Positions 7,269 through 12,816 of a stretch of DNA of 12,816 bases are shown here, piece after piece. Positions within the stretch are counted from its first letter, which is position 1. Each line of letters starts with the position of its first letter. Both the position numbers and the translations under genes were made by a program. A model generated the notes under the pieces. The model made no database searches. It worked only from the letters and a program-made list of their open reading frames with translations, and was not told the origin of the DNA. Location of the stretch: NCBI GenBank assembly GCA_018065375.1, contig JAGHTJ010000138.1, forward strand, positions 1 through 12,816. The letters run 5' to 3'. This DNA is from Candidatus Equinaster intestinalis. GTDB taxonomy: Bacteria > Bacillota_A > Clostridia > Oscillospirales > Acutalibacteraceae.

Positions 7269-7982
7269 TTAAAGCAGTTTAAAGTTGTGCGCCGAAACAA
7301 AATCTTTAAGGAAGAAAATGTAGAATAGAATAAGAGCTACCGAAATAAGCAATAAAACAATTACCAAAATTATATGCTTTGCTTCAATTTTACGGTCGGG
7401 AAGATACTGCTTGTCGATAACCTTAATGCGCGAAAGAGCGGGCATGGCGGCAAATAAAATCACAAAAATAATTATTGCTTCTATCGGGAATGTAATCAGG
7501 TTTTTGGCAATACGGGTAAGGTTTATGAGACTGTACGCCTGCGCCTTTTCAAGACCGTAAAAAACGTAATAATCCCATTTCATAACGAGTGAAGTCATTA
7601 TGATATTGCAGATAAAATTAACCGTAAATTTAGCCAGTATTGTGCGGCTTACGGTTATTTTTTTGCGCCAGAAGAAGAGCGAGAATATAAAACCGCTTGC
7701 CATTTCAATAAAAATAAAGGGGAAGAAATAAGCACCGCTCGGAAATAAAAGACAACCGAGCGTGTCGCTTATCGCACCTACCGCCAAAGATACGAGGGGA
7801 CCGTAAATCATGGCACCCACCGAATTTACATAGCAGTCAAATGCGAGGTTAAGACCTGCGGCAAGGGGCAGCTGTAACGGCTTAACCGCCACGCGAAGCG
7901 CGATAAAAACCGCGGCAACGGCGAGCATTCTTAAATCCGAAAACTGTTTTGCCGCTTCTTTCCAATAATCTTTTTTTAACAT
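7269..7982 (-). CDS. folT: FolT-type folate ECF transporter S component
   Basis: Integral membrane substrate-binding subunit of an energy-coupling-factor importer for folates. Family-typical features are a first helix with an AxxxA motif (Ala24-Ala28, used for docking on EcfT), GPLVSLAVGAISDTLG, LLFPSGAYFFPF, and a late RIAKNLITFPIEAII segment. A tetrahydrofolate riboswitch directly upstream strongly supports the substrate. No EcfA ATPase or EcfT gene is adjacent, so a shared energy module encoded elsewhere is expected. At 237 residues it is longer than the usual 170-180: a linker and an additional hydrophobic helix (about 203-227) follow the S-component fold. The start is ATG at 7982 with AAGGAGGG at 7999-7992, which lies inside the regulatory hairpin. 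The promoter of the next gene starts right at the stop codon. Confidence 0.88.
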   Translation of the reverse strand: MLKKDYWKEAAKQFSDLRMLAVAAVFIALRVAVKPLQLPLAAGLNLAFDCYVNSVGAMIYGPLVSLAVGAISDTLGCLLFPSGAYFFPFIFIEMASGFIFSLFFWRKKITVSRTILAKFTVNFICNIIMTSLVMKWDYYVFYGLEKAQAYSLINLTRIAKNLITFPIEAIIIFVILFAAMPALSRIKVIDKQYLPDRKIEAKHIILVIVLLLISVALILFYIFFLKDFVSAHNFKLL

Positions 7983-7986
7983 AATT

Positions 7987-8037
7987 AAAAACCCTCCTTG
8001 TAGCCGGATGTAAACCGACTTGCTACAAGCAGGGTTT
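7987..8037 (-). promoter_or_regulatory. Expression platform hairpin sequestering the folT RBS
   Basis: On the minus strand AAACCCT-G-CTTGTAGC (8037-8022) pairs with GCTACAAG-G-AGGGTTT (8004-7989), a 15-pair stem with one G/G mismatch. The right arm contains the folT ribosome binding site, and TTTTT (7991-7987) overlaps and ends the stem, so it may block translation, terminate transcription, or both. The left-arm TTGTAGCA can instead pair with TGCTACAA at the 3' end of the riboswitch, giving an alternative fold that frees the site. Confidence 0.85.
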
Positions 8038-8067
8038 AAATTTACATATAATATGTACGTTGTTTGT

Positions 8068-8164
8068 AGCAGCGGGATGCGAATTTTATACCGCGAAAAT
8101 TCTTTCGTCCGTAAGGCAACTCCCCGTCCTCACGGCACTAATCGCATAAAATTCTACTCTGCTT
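8068..8164 (-). promoter_or_regulatory. Tetrahydrofolate (THF) riboswitch
   Basis: Read on the minus strand, the leader has the THF riboswitch elements in order: AGAGTAGA at the 5' side, GATTAGTGCC, GGGGAGTTGCC, GGACGAAAG, CGCGG, and GCATCCCGCTGCT closing the P1 stem against AGCAG. The span of about 97 bases fits the class. The predicted transcription start falls at its first base, and a folT-type gene follows. Ligand binding should lower folT expression, by analogy with known members. Confidence 0.92.
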
Positions 8165-8170
8165 GAAACA

Positions 8171-8198
8171 ATTATATAATATTTACCTTAAATGTCAA
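8171..8198 (-). promoter_or_regulatory. Consensus promoter of the THF riboswitch-folT unit
   Basis: TTGACA (8198-8193) and TATAAT (8176-8171), both perfect consensus hexamers, are 16 bases apart on the minus strand. The -35 box lies within the last codons and stop of the alanyl-tRNA editing gene. The predicted start near 8164 coincides with the first base of the riboswitch. Confidence 0.9.
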
Positions 8199-9330
8199 GA
8201 TTTTCTTTGAAAAACTTTTCTATTTCGTTTCGCTCTGCCGGTGTGCTGCCGGTAATCATACCGTTTCGGCCGCCGCAGGAAGCCGAGAGGGAAGCGCATA
8301 GCGCATTTCTTAATGCTTCGGTATCACCGTTTGTAACACAAACAAAACTGTATTTTTCGCCCGATTTTGAGAAAACTCCGCCGATGTTTTGCTTTTCCTT
8401 AATTAAATTTCCTGCAAACCGCATATCCTCCGCCGTGGCATTTTGGAGAAAAATGCAGGGTGAATCGGTGACGGAAAGAGTAAGCTTTAGATTTTCTCTT
8501 TTTGCCCGGGTGAGAGAAAATGACGTGTCGGCAAGGTTTTGCTTGAGGGATTTTACCGCATCGGCAACCTCCTCGGGTTTAGCGCAGAGTAAAGCCGAAA
8601 TTTCCGAAACGCTGTCGGCCTTTTGCATATAATCTAAAACGGCTCGCATACCGCATTTTATCGAAAGGCGTACGCCCTCCTTGTGCTTTTCGGCAGAACA
8701 TATTTTTATAAACCCGATTTCTCCCGTGCTCTTAACGTGGGGTGCACAGCAGGCGCAAAGATCGATCCCCTCAATTTCAACAATTCTTACGTCCTCGCTT
8801 AAATCGAGCTTGCTTCGGTAATTGAGGCTTTTAAGGGTGGTATCATCGGGATAATAGGCGGTAATTTTTGCGTTTTTCTGTACCGCCTCGTTAGCCTTTA
8901 TTTCGATTTCTTTTATCTCCTTTTGAGTGAGCATACCGTTAAAATCAAGGGTAACAATATTATTGCTTAAATGAAAACCGGTATTGTCGTAGCCGAAAAG
9001 GGAGTGAACTATCCCCGAAATGATGTGTTCGCCCGAATGGTTCTGCATTTTATCAAAACGCTCTTTAAAATTAAGAAAGCAGGGGTATTCCTTGCCGATT
9101 TCGAGCGGAGCCTCGCAAATATGATATATAATGCCGTTTTCAATTAAGGTTTCGCTTACCTTGGCATTTCCGATACTTCCGGTGTCTCCCTCCTGACCGC
9201 CTGCGGTGGGGAAGAAGGCAGTTTTATCAAGGCAAACCGAAAATTTACCGCTTTTTTCTTCGCAGGATAAAACGGTAGCGGAAAATTCGGCAAGATAGGC
9301 GTCTTCATCGTATAGCCTTACGGTTTTCAT
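8188..9330 (-). CDS. alaX: Alanyl-tRNA editing protein, AlaX-L type
   Basis: Stand-alone trans-editing hydrolase related to the AlaRS editing domain; it removes wrongly attached serine or glycine from tRNA-Ala in the cytosol. The 380-residue length fits the long AlaX class. Motifs: FFPTAGGQEGDTG (39-51, the AlaRS-like Gly-rich motif), the zinc ligands HSGEH (His98, His102) and CACCAPH (Cys194, His198), then a coiled helical stretch (about 225-290) and a DHHA1-like C-terminal domain ending with GGRNGMITGS. ATG at 9330 overlaps the TGA of the upstream S-component gene (ATGA), so it is probably translated as part of the cobalamin-riboswitch transcript. No terminator separates it from the folT leader, so read-through into the THF riboswitch is possible. 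Confidence 0.92.
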   Translation of the reverse strand: MKTVRLYDEDAYLAEFSATVLSCEEKSGKFSVCLDKTAFFPTAGGQEGDTGSIGNAKVSETLIENGIIYHICEAPLEIGKEYPCFLNFKERFDKMQNHSGEHIISGIVHSLFGYDNTGFHLSNNIVTLDFNGMLTQKEIKEIEIKANEAVQKNAKITAYYPDDTTLKSLNYRSKLDLSEDVRIVEIEGIDLCACCAPHVKSTGEIGFIKICSAEKHKEGVRLSIKCGMRAVLDYMQKADSVSEISALLCAKPEEVADAVKSLKQNLADTSFSLTRAKRENLKLTLSVTDSPCIFLQNATAEDMRFAGNLIKEKQNIGGVFSKSGEKYSFVCVTNGDTEALRNALCASLSASCGGRNGMITGSTPAERNEIEKFFKENLDI

Positions 9331-9875
9331 AGTTTCTCCTTGTTTTTCAGTAATTTTTTAAGTAACTCGGATAGGGGTAAAATAAGCAACCCCGCAATAA
9401 AATTGCTTACAGCGTGTATTAAATCAAAGGGCAAACCTGCGATTATCCAGGTAAGCGTACCTTTAAAATCAAGCCCGAACATAAGCGCTTGTGCGGGGGC
9501 GTAGAGTGTTCCGAAGGCAAGACCGTGCAGAGCACAAACAACGGGATATACAAAGCATGCAATTTTTTTCGGTATCTTTTTAGGTATCAGCATAGCGGCT
9601 CCCCAAAGCACCGCCCAGATGTAGAGATACGGAAGCCACCAGAGCACCACTCCGGAGAGAAAAGAAAAAATTCCCTCCAGAAACACATAAACATAAATCG
9701 GTATCAAGGCTTTTACTCGGAAAACCACCGTAAAGGTTACAATAAACATTCCGAGCAGGTGAATGTTGGGTAAAAGCTCCATCAGCATTTTCGTACCGAA
9801 CATAAGACCGCCGAATATGCCGAATAGAGCAATTTCGAAAAGCGAAATTTTTTTATTTTGTGTGGGTGAACTCAT
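9327..9875 (-). CDS. ECF transporter S component, probably for cobalamin
   Basis: A 182-residue integral membrane protein with about six hydrophobic helices, the size and layout of ECF S components. The first helix carries a small-xxx-small motif (Gly19-Gly23), where the EcfT-docking AxxxA normally lies. Family-like blocks include WAVLWGAAMLIPKKIPKK, HGLAFGTLYAPAQAL and GLPFDLIHAVSNFIAGLL. The cobalamin riboswitch at the head of the operon and the preceding DUF4430 lipoprotein argue that the substrate is vitamin B12 or a corrinoid, as in CbrT-type S components; the sequence alone does not prove this. I chose ATG at 9875 because GGAG lies 6 bases upstream; an in-frame TTG at 9893 is less likely. 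The gene overlaps the lipoprotein gene by 23 bases and the editing-protein gene by 4. No EcfA or EcfT gene is nearby. Confidence 0.78.
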   Translation of the reverse strand: MSSPTQNKKISLFEIALFGIFGGLMFGTKMLMELLPNIHLLGMFIVTFTVVFRVKALIPIYVYVFLEGIFSFLSGVVLWWLPYLYIWAVLWGAAMLIPKKIPKKIACFVYPVVCALHGLAFGTLYAPAQALMFGLDFKGTLTWIIAGLPFDLIHAVSNFIAGLLILPLSELLKKLLKNKEKL

Positions 9876-10260
9876 AATGTTCTCCGTTTGCAATATTTGT
9901 GTCAGTAGCGCCGGTCATAAGATATTCGCCGTTTTTGGAAAGCGACCAATAGCTTTTATCAATGTCGTAATCGGCTGTCATACCGTTTAAGGTTTTGATG
10001 TATTCGCCGGTACCTGCGGGGATAAGTCCCGCTCCATCGAGAGCATCGGCGAGGGTGGTTTTATCGGTCTTAATGGTAAATGTAACCGATTTATCGCCGG
10101 CTTTAACCTCAAGCTCTATCTGTGTTTTGCCGCTTCCGAATGCCGTATTTTCGGTGTAGGTTGCATTATTCCAGATGTCGCCGGTTTCTTCTGCCTTTTT
10201 GCAGGAGACAAAGCAGAAAATCATAATAATTGATGTGAGTAAACAAATTGTTTTTTTCAT
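9853..10260 (-). CDS. DUF4430 lipoprotein, candidate cobalamin-binding
   Basis: A 135-residue lipoprotein: a lysine-hydrophobic signal sequence ends in the lipobox FVSC with Cys20, so the mature protein should be anchored on the outer face of the membrane. Residues about 46-133 fit DUF4430, a beta domain related to the C-terminal domain of transcobalamin and intrinsic factor: TTLADALDGAGLI (68-80), LNGMTADYD (91-99), YWSLSKNGEYLMTGA (104-118), ANGEHYEFTHT. It is the first gene after a cobalamin riboswitch and overlaps the S-component gene, supporting a role in capturing corrinoids for the transporter. AAAGGAT at 10274-10268 is the ribosome binding site, about 8 bases before the ATG. The small size means only the single domain is present, without the helical domain of animal carriers. 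Binding to B12 is inferred. Confidence 0.8.
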   Translation of the reverse strand: MKKTICLLTSIIMIFCFVSCKKAEETGDIWNNATYTENTAFGSGKTQIELEVKAGDKSVTFTIKTDKTTLADALDGAGLIPAGTGEYIKTLNGMTADYDIDKSYWSLSKNGEYLMTGATDTNIANGEHYEFTHTK

Positions 10261-10267
10261 AAATAAT

Positions 10268-10297
10268 ATCCTTTCAAAAATAAATTTACAAAAGGAT
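10268..10297 (-). promoter_or_regulatory. Hairpin covering the lipoprotein gene's RBS
   Basis: On the minus strand ATCCTTT (10297-10291) is complementary to AAAGGAT (10274-10268), which contains the ribosome binding site. The stem is only 7 mostly A/T pairs with a 16-base loop. It could be the translational part of the cobalamin riboswitch's expression platform. Confidence 0.4.
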
Positions 10298-10299
10298 AA

Positions 10300-10328
10300 A
10301 TTAAAAGCGCCCTCCTATGAAAAGGCGC
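10300..10328 (-). terminator. Terminator-like hairpin in the cobalamin leader
   Basis: Minus-strand GCGCC (10328-10324) pairs with GGCGC (10311-10307), followed by TTTTAATTT. The stem is short with a 12-base loop. Its place between the riboswitch and the first gene suggests an attenuator. Confidence 0.5.
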
Positions 10329-10338
10329 AAACAAAACA

Positions 10339-10356
10339 AGATACCCCACCGTATCT
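10339..10356 (-). repeat. Small hairpin in the cobalamin leader
   Basis: Minus-strand AGATAC (10356-10351) pairs with GTATCT (10344-10339) around a GGTGGG loop, followed by TGTTTTGTTT. A further stem lies just upstream on the transcript (GTCTCTT with AAGGGAC, one G-U pair, about 10392-10369). With the hairpin at 10300-10328 these fill the interval between the riboswitch and the lipoprotein gene. Confidence 0.4.
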
Positions 10357-10400
10357 ATTATAAGTCAGCGTCCCTTCAAATTGCCCAAGAGACTTTTAAA

Positions 10401-10533
10401 CTGCGCAAAACGGTAAGCATTCCGACTTGACATCTTTCGATGAGTTACGGTAATGGCTGTTGCCGCGGATTTTCACCGCAATTTCCTTACACCTCGCATA
10501 CAAAGTATGTTCAGCCCAAAGCGTAATGCGTTA
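10401..10533 (-). promoter_or_regulatory. Cobalamin riboswitch
   Basis: Read on the minus strand, conserved cobalamin riboswitch elements appear in order: GTAAGGAA, the GCGGTGAAAATCCGC core, GGCAACAGCC, TTACCGTAAC, a small ATC/GAT hairpin, and AAGTCGGAATGC matching the B12-box region. The segment begins about 10 bases after a predicted transcription start and precedes a DUF4430 lipoprotein and an ECF S component. Exact ends are approximate. Which corrinoid form it senses is not readable by eye. Confidence 0.88.
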
Positions 10534-10548
10534 TTCTTTTGTGCTTTC

Positions 10549-10576
10549 ATTATATACCGTTTTGGCAAAAAGTCAA
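10549..10576 (-). promoter_or_regulatory. Promoter of the cobalamin-riboswitch operon
   Basis: Minus-strand TTGACT (10576-10571) and a perfect TATAAT (10554-10549) are 16 bases apart. The predicted start near 10542 leaves the riboswitch at the very beginning of the transcript. Confidence 0.88.
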
Positions 10577-10610
10577 GATAAGTAAACTGCACTATGGCAA
10601 ACTTTTCTTC

Positions 10611-10643
10611 AAAAAAACAGGGGCTGACGCCAACATCAGCCCC
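10611..10643 (-). terminator. Rho-independent terminator of the tmcAL operon
   Basis: Minus-strand GGGGCTGA (10643-10636) and TCAGCCCC (10627-10620) form a perfect 8-pair GC-rich stem with an 8-base loop, followed by TG and TTTTTTT. It lies just after the mutarotase-like gene and separates it from the cobalamin operon. Confidence 0.92.
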
Positions 10644-10650
10644 TTACAAA

Positions 10651-11574
10651 TTATATTTTCTTTAAAAATTCATCAATGGAGTTTTCGTCCTTCGGGTCAA
10701 AATCGCAGGGCTTATCAAAAATCTCCCATTTTTCGGTGTGGGTTGCCGTTTGACCGGCAGAAAGCTTTTTGAGCTCGCCGAGGGTTTCGAGCTCGGTGTA
10801 AAATGAGCAGGAATATGTTTCAAATGATACGCCGCCGTCCGGGTAAATTCCGTCCGGATAATTAGGAGTATAGCTTTTTGTGAAAACGCAGTCCTTGGTT
10901 ACATAGTAAACCCTGCCGTTTTTAAGGTCAAAACCGAGCTTTAAAGCATCGGCATCGGGCTGGAGAACCGTAGCATATTTCTTGCCGATGTAGATGTTTT
11001 CAAGGCGTAAATCGGTGTACTGCCAGTAGGCGATTTTGCCGTTTGCCTGAAAACCGGCATCGTTGGTGTTCAGCGGAATTATTTCGGTGCCGTTTGTAGC
11101 AGATACCGTAATCGCCCATAAAGCACATTCTTTCGCAGTATCTCCGATGTTTTTTACGGTGTGCTCTACCGTAACGCCGCTGCCGGTTTCATCAAGTACT
11201 ATCTTCATACCGAGCTGAACTCCGTTTTCCGTTTGGGGCGGCGGGGTTAAAATCACGCCGTTTTCGATTATTTCAAAATTTATCTCATCATTATCGGGAT
11301 AATAGGTTTCGGGATAAAGCTCCTTTGCAAGCCAAAGTCTGTGACCTCCGTAAATGTTAAAGGCCTTGCCGGTGCCGTAGTATTTTTCAAAATCGGGATT
11401 TGAATTTGGCGCAAAGCTTTCGGCATTATCATATAAAATGTTATCCCTGCCGATAAGGGCATATCTCACTATTCTCGGACCCTTTTCAAGTGTTGCAACA
11501 ACCTCGGCGGTGCCGTTGGTCATATAGATACATTTTCCGTAATTTTTGTAGTTTTCTTGCTTGTAGCTGAACAT
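10651..11574 (-). CDS. Galactose-mutarotase-like beta-sandwich protein (DUF4380-like)
   Basis: A 307-residue soluble protein without signal peptide or membrane helices. The pattern KGPRIVRYALIGRDNILYDN (31-50), GGHRLWLAKE (76-85, containing a conserved-looking His and Glu), then beta-strand-rich stretches such as VTVEHTVKNIGDTAKECALWAIT, fits the galactose-mutarotase-like superfamily and resembles DUF4380. Related proteins act on, or bind, aldoses or glycans, but this branch has no function known to me. Annotation as aldose 1-epimerase would be unsafe because the canonical catalytic motif is not evident. ATG at 11574 is one base after the tmcAL stop; AAAGGGG in the last tmcAL codons provides the ribosome binding site with 9-base spacing, so the pair is co-transcribed. 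Confidence 0.65.
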   Translation of the reverse strand: MFSYKQENYKNYGKCIYMTNGTAEVVATLEKGPRIVRYALIGRDNILYDNAESFAPNSNPDFEKYYGTGKAFNIYGGHRLWLAKELYPETYYPDNDEINFEIIENGVILTPPPQTENGVQLGMKIVLDETGSGVTVEHTVKNIGDTAKECALWAITVSATNGTEIIPLNTNDAGFQANGKIAYWQYTDLRLENIYIGKKYATVLQPDADALKLGFDLKNGRVYYVTKDCVFTKSYTPNYPDGIYPDGGVSFETYSCSFYTELETLGELKKLSAGQTATHTEKWEIFDKPCDFDPKDENSIDEFLKKI

Positions 11575-11575
11575 T

Positions 11576-12757
11576 TTAAATTTCCCCTTTAAAAACCTTT
11601 GTATAATATTCCATACCGCATTTATCTGCCTTGTCGAGTGAAAGGGCATAAATATCGGTACATTTTTTCTCGTTTTCGAAAACCTTTTTTGCAAACCCCT
11701 CGAGCTTTTCGAAATCCGAAGCGGCGGCAATAATCGGAAGCTTCGTTTTTTTGGAAATTTCACCGATTATTTTTTCGCCCCGGCGGGACATTGCCAAAAT
11801 CCTTATATACGGCACCCCCTGTTTTTCGAAAGAACTGTCAATCCCCAAAAAGCCGTTTAAAACAAGCCGCCTTATTCTTGCGAGGGTGTAACGTTTCGTT
11901 TTTATATTGTCGTATAACTCGGTAAGACTTCCGGAAATTTCAACCGCCCGCAAAAATCTGTTGTCAAGCCCCTCGCTTATATCGGGCAGATTACCGAGAG
12001 CGCCGCAAAGCCGCTTTTCGCGCAGAGAAACCAAAATGGCGGTTTCGAGTCTGCCAATATCGGAAATCGGTGCATTTTTCAGTATTTTGAAGGATTGCTC
12101 GGGCATATATTTTCCGGCGAAGCCGTAATCGCCGAGCAGTAATTTTTCGCGAATTTCTCCCGCGCTTGCCGTAACGCCGTCAGCCCTTTGGGTGTGGCTT
12201 GCTCCCAACCTTTTAATACATTGCGGTTTGATTTTCGAATTAAGCCTTTTTAAAGCCGTAATGTATTCGGTAGCCAAAATATCATTGGCGTTTTCGAGAA
12301 TTCCCTTTAAATCGGGTCTTAATTCTTCGATTGCTTCCTGACGGATAGAGGCGTAGGTTTTGCCCGATTTTATTTTTTCCTTTATTTTTTCTTCAAATTC
12401 CGCAGTTTCGAGCAGTTCGCAAACGGCGGAGATTTTTTCAATATCGGCGCTTTCACTGCCGAAAAGCAGACTGTCAATAACCCCCAAATCCTCAAGCAAT
12501 CCTACTGCGCTTTCAGAAAAACTCTGTGCGGTTGACATCGCAAATGGGGTGGGGAGCTCAATTACAAGGTCGGCTCCGCATTTTACGGCGGCGGCGGCGC
12601 GAAAACTTTTGGGTATAACGGCGGTATCTCCGCGCTGAACGAAATTTCCGCTCATCACACAAACTACACCGCAGTTTTGCTCTTTTGCCTTTTTGATGAG
12701 GTGCTCGTGTCCCAAATGAAACGGATTAAATTCGGCAATTATGCCTATATTTTGCAA
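11576..12757 (-). CDS. tmcAL: tRNA(Met) cytidine acetate ligase (YlbM family)
   Basis: By family, this enzyme uses ATP and acetate to acetylate the wobble cytidine (C34) of elongator tRNA-Met, securing accurate AUG decoding. At 393 residues it has the family's usual length. Visible motifs: GIIAEFNPFHLGHEHLI (5-21) with the nucleotidyltransferase HxGH signature (His14, His17), MSGNFVQRGD (35-44), GADLVIELPTPFAMSTAQSF (61-80), and a LGASHTQ-type segment in the middle. The start is TTG at 12757, chosen because AAGGAGGAG (12771-12763) lies 5 bases upstream and the protein begins exactly at the family's N-terminus. It heads a two-gene operon with the mutarotase-like gene. Confidence 0.93.
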   Translation of the reverse strand: MQNIGIIAEFNPFHLGHEHLIKKAKEQNCGVVCVMSGNFVQRGDTAVIPKSFRAAAAVKCGADLVIELPTPFAMSTAQSFSESAVGLLEDLGVIDSLLFGSESADIEKISAVCELLETAEFEEKIKEKIKSGKTYASIRQEAIEELRPDLKGILENANDILATEYITALKRLNSKIKPQCIKRLGASHTQRADGVTASAGEIREKLLLGDYGFAGKYMPEQSFKILKNAPISDIGRLETAILVSLREKRLCGALGNLPDISEGLDNRFLRAVEISGSLTELYDNIKTKRYTLARIRRLVLNGFLGIDSSFEKQGVPYIRILAMSRRGEKIIGEISKKTKLPIIAAASDFEKLEGFAKKVFENEKKCTDIYALSLDKADKCGMEYYTKVFKGEI

Positions 12758-12808
12758 AAAAACTCCTCCTTTCGCAAAAAGTCCTTGAAAAACTCGTAAA
12801 AATAAAGT

Positions 12809-12814
12809 ATTATA
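12809..12814 (-). promoter_or_regulatory. -10 box of the tmcAL promoter
   Basis: A perfect TATAAT on the minus strand lies about 50 bases upstream of the tmcAL start. The matching -35 box would fall outside the window, so the promoter is only half visible. Confidence 0.5.
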
Positions 12815-12816
12815 AA

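Noticed and set aside
8192..8632. Plus-strand frame of about 146 codons opposite alaX
   Set aside because: It is antisense to a clear AlaX C-terminal region and has no ribosome binding site or family match.
11575..11763. N-terminal extension of the mutarotase-like protein
   Set aside because: The extra 63 residues overlap tmcAL in another frame and are basic and featureless; ATG at 11574 follows a ribosome binding site and the tmcAL stop.
1..12816. CRISPR array, insertion sequence, prophage or toxin-antitoxin module
   Set aside because: No spaced direct repeats, transposase or integrase motifs, terminal inverted repeats or paired small toxin/antitoxin genes were seen on either strand.

Overview
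The window looks like a chromosomal segment of an uncultured gut- or rumen-type clostridium (Ruminococcaceae/Oscillospiraceae-like Bacillota). This is inferred from AGGAGG-type ribosome binding sites, TTGACA/TATAAT promoters, U-tailed hairpin terminators, ECF vitamin-uptake S components under riboswitches, a MecA-type domain, a YlbM-type tRNA ligase and a fibrolytic-looking esterase. No mobile element, tRNA, rRNA or CRISPR array was seen.

Layout, left to right. 1-3552 (+) is the 3' part of a giant secreted-type protein with two full copies, and the tail of a third, of an Ig-like plus CE7 acetylxylan-esterase-like unit; a strong terminator follows. 3687-4334 (+) is rpe, with its own promoter and a candidate terminator that lies inside the convergent neighbour. 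4318-4635 (-) encodes only the C-terminal, ClpC-binding type domain of MecA. 4700-4840 (+) is a 46-residue one-helix membrane protein translationally tied to a phosphoglucomutase/phosphomannomutase (4849-6327). A bidirectional terminator separates these from the minus-strand block.

The minus-strand block (12816 down to 6385) reads: promoter, tmcAL, a galactose-mutarotase-like protein, terminator; then promoter, cobalamin riboswitch, DUF4430 lipoprotein, ECF S component, alanyl-tRNA editing protein (overlapping genes); then promoter, tetrahydrofolate riboswitch, FolT-type S component; then promoter with a palindrome and a cysteine-rich protein of unknown function.

The most interesting part is 7269-10550. 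Two vitamin-uptake units, one for B12 and one for folate, sit back to back, each with a near-consensus promoter and its own riboswitch. Neither brings its own EcfA/EcfT energy module, so both probably use a shared module encoded elsewhere. The B12 unit pairs an S component with a lipoprotein carrying a domain related to the C-terminal domain of animal transcobalamin, which suggests a surface B12-capture protein handing substrate to an ECF transporter. Cobalamin and folate meet in methionine synthase, which gives a physiological reason for the pairing.
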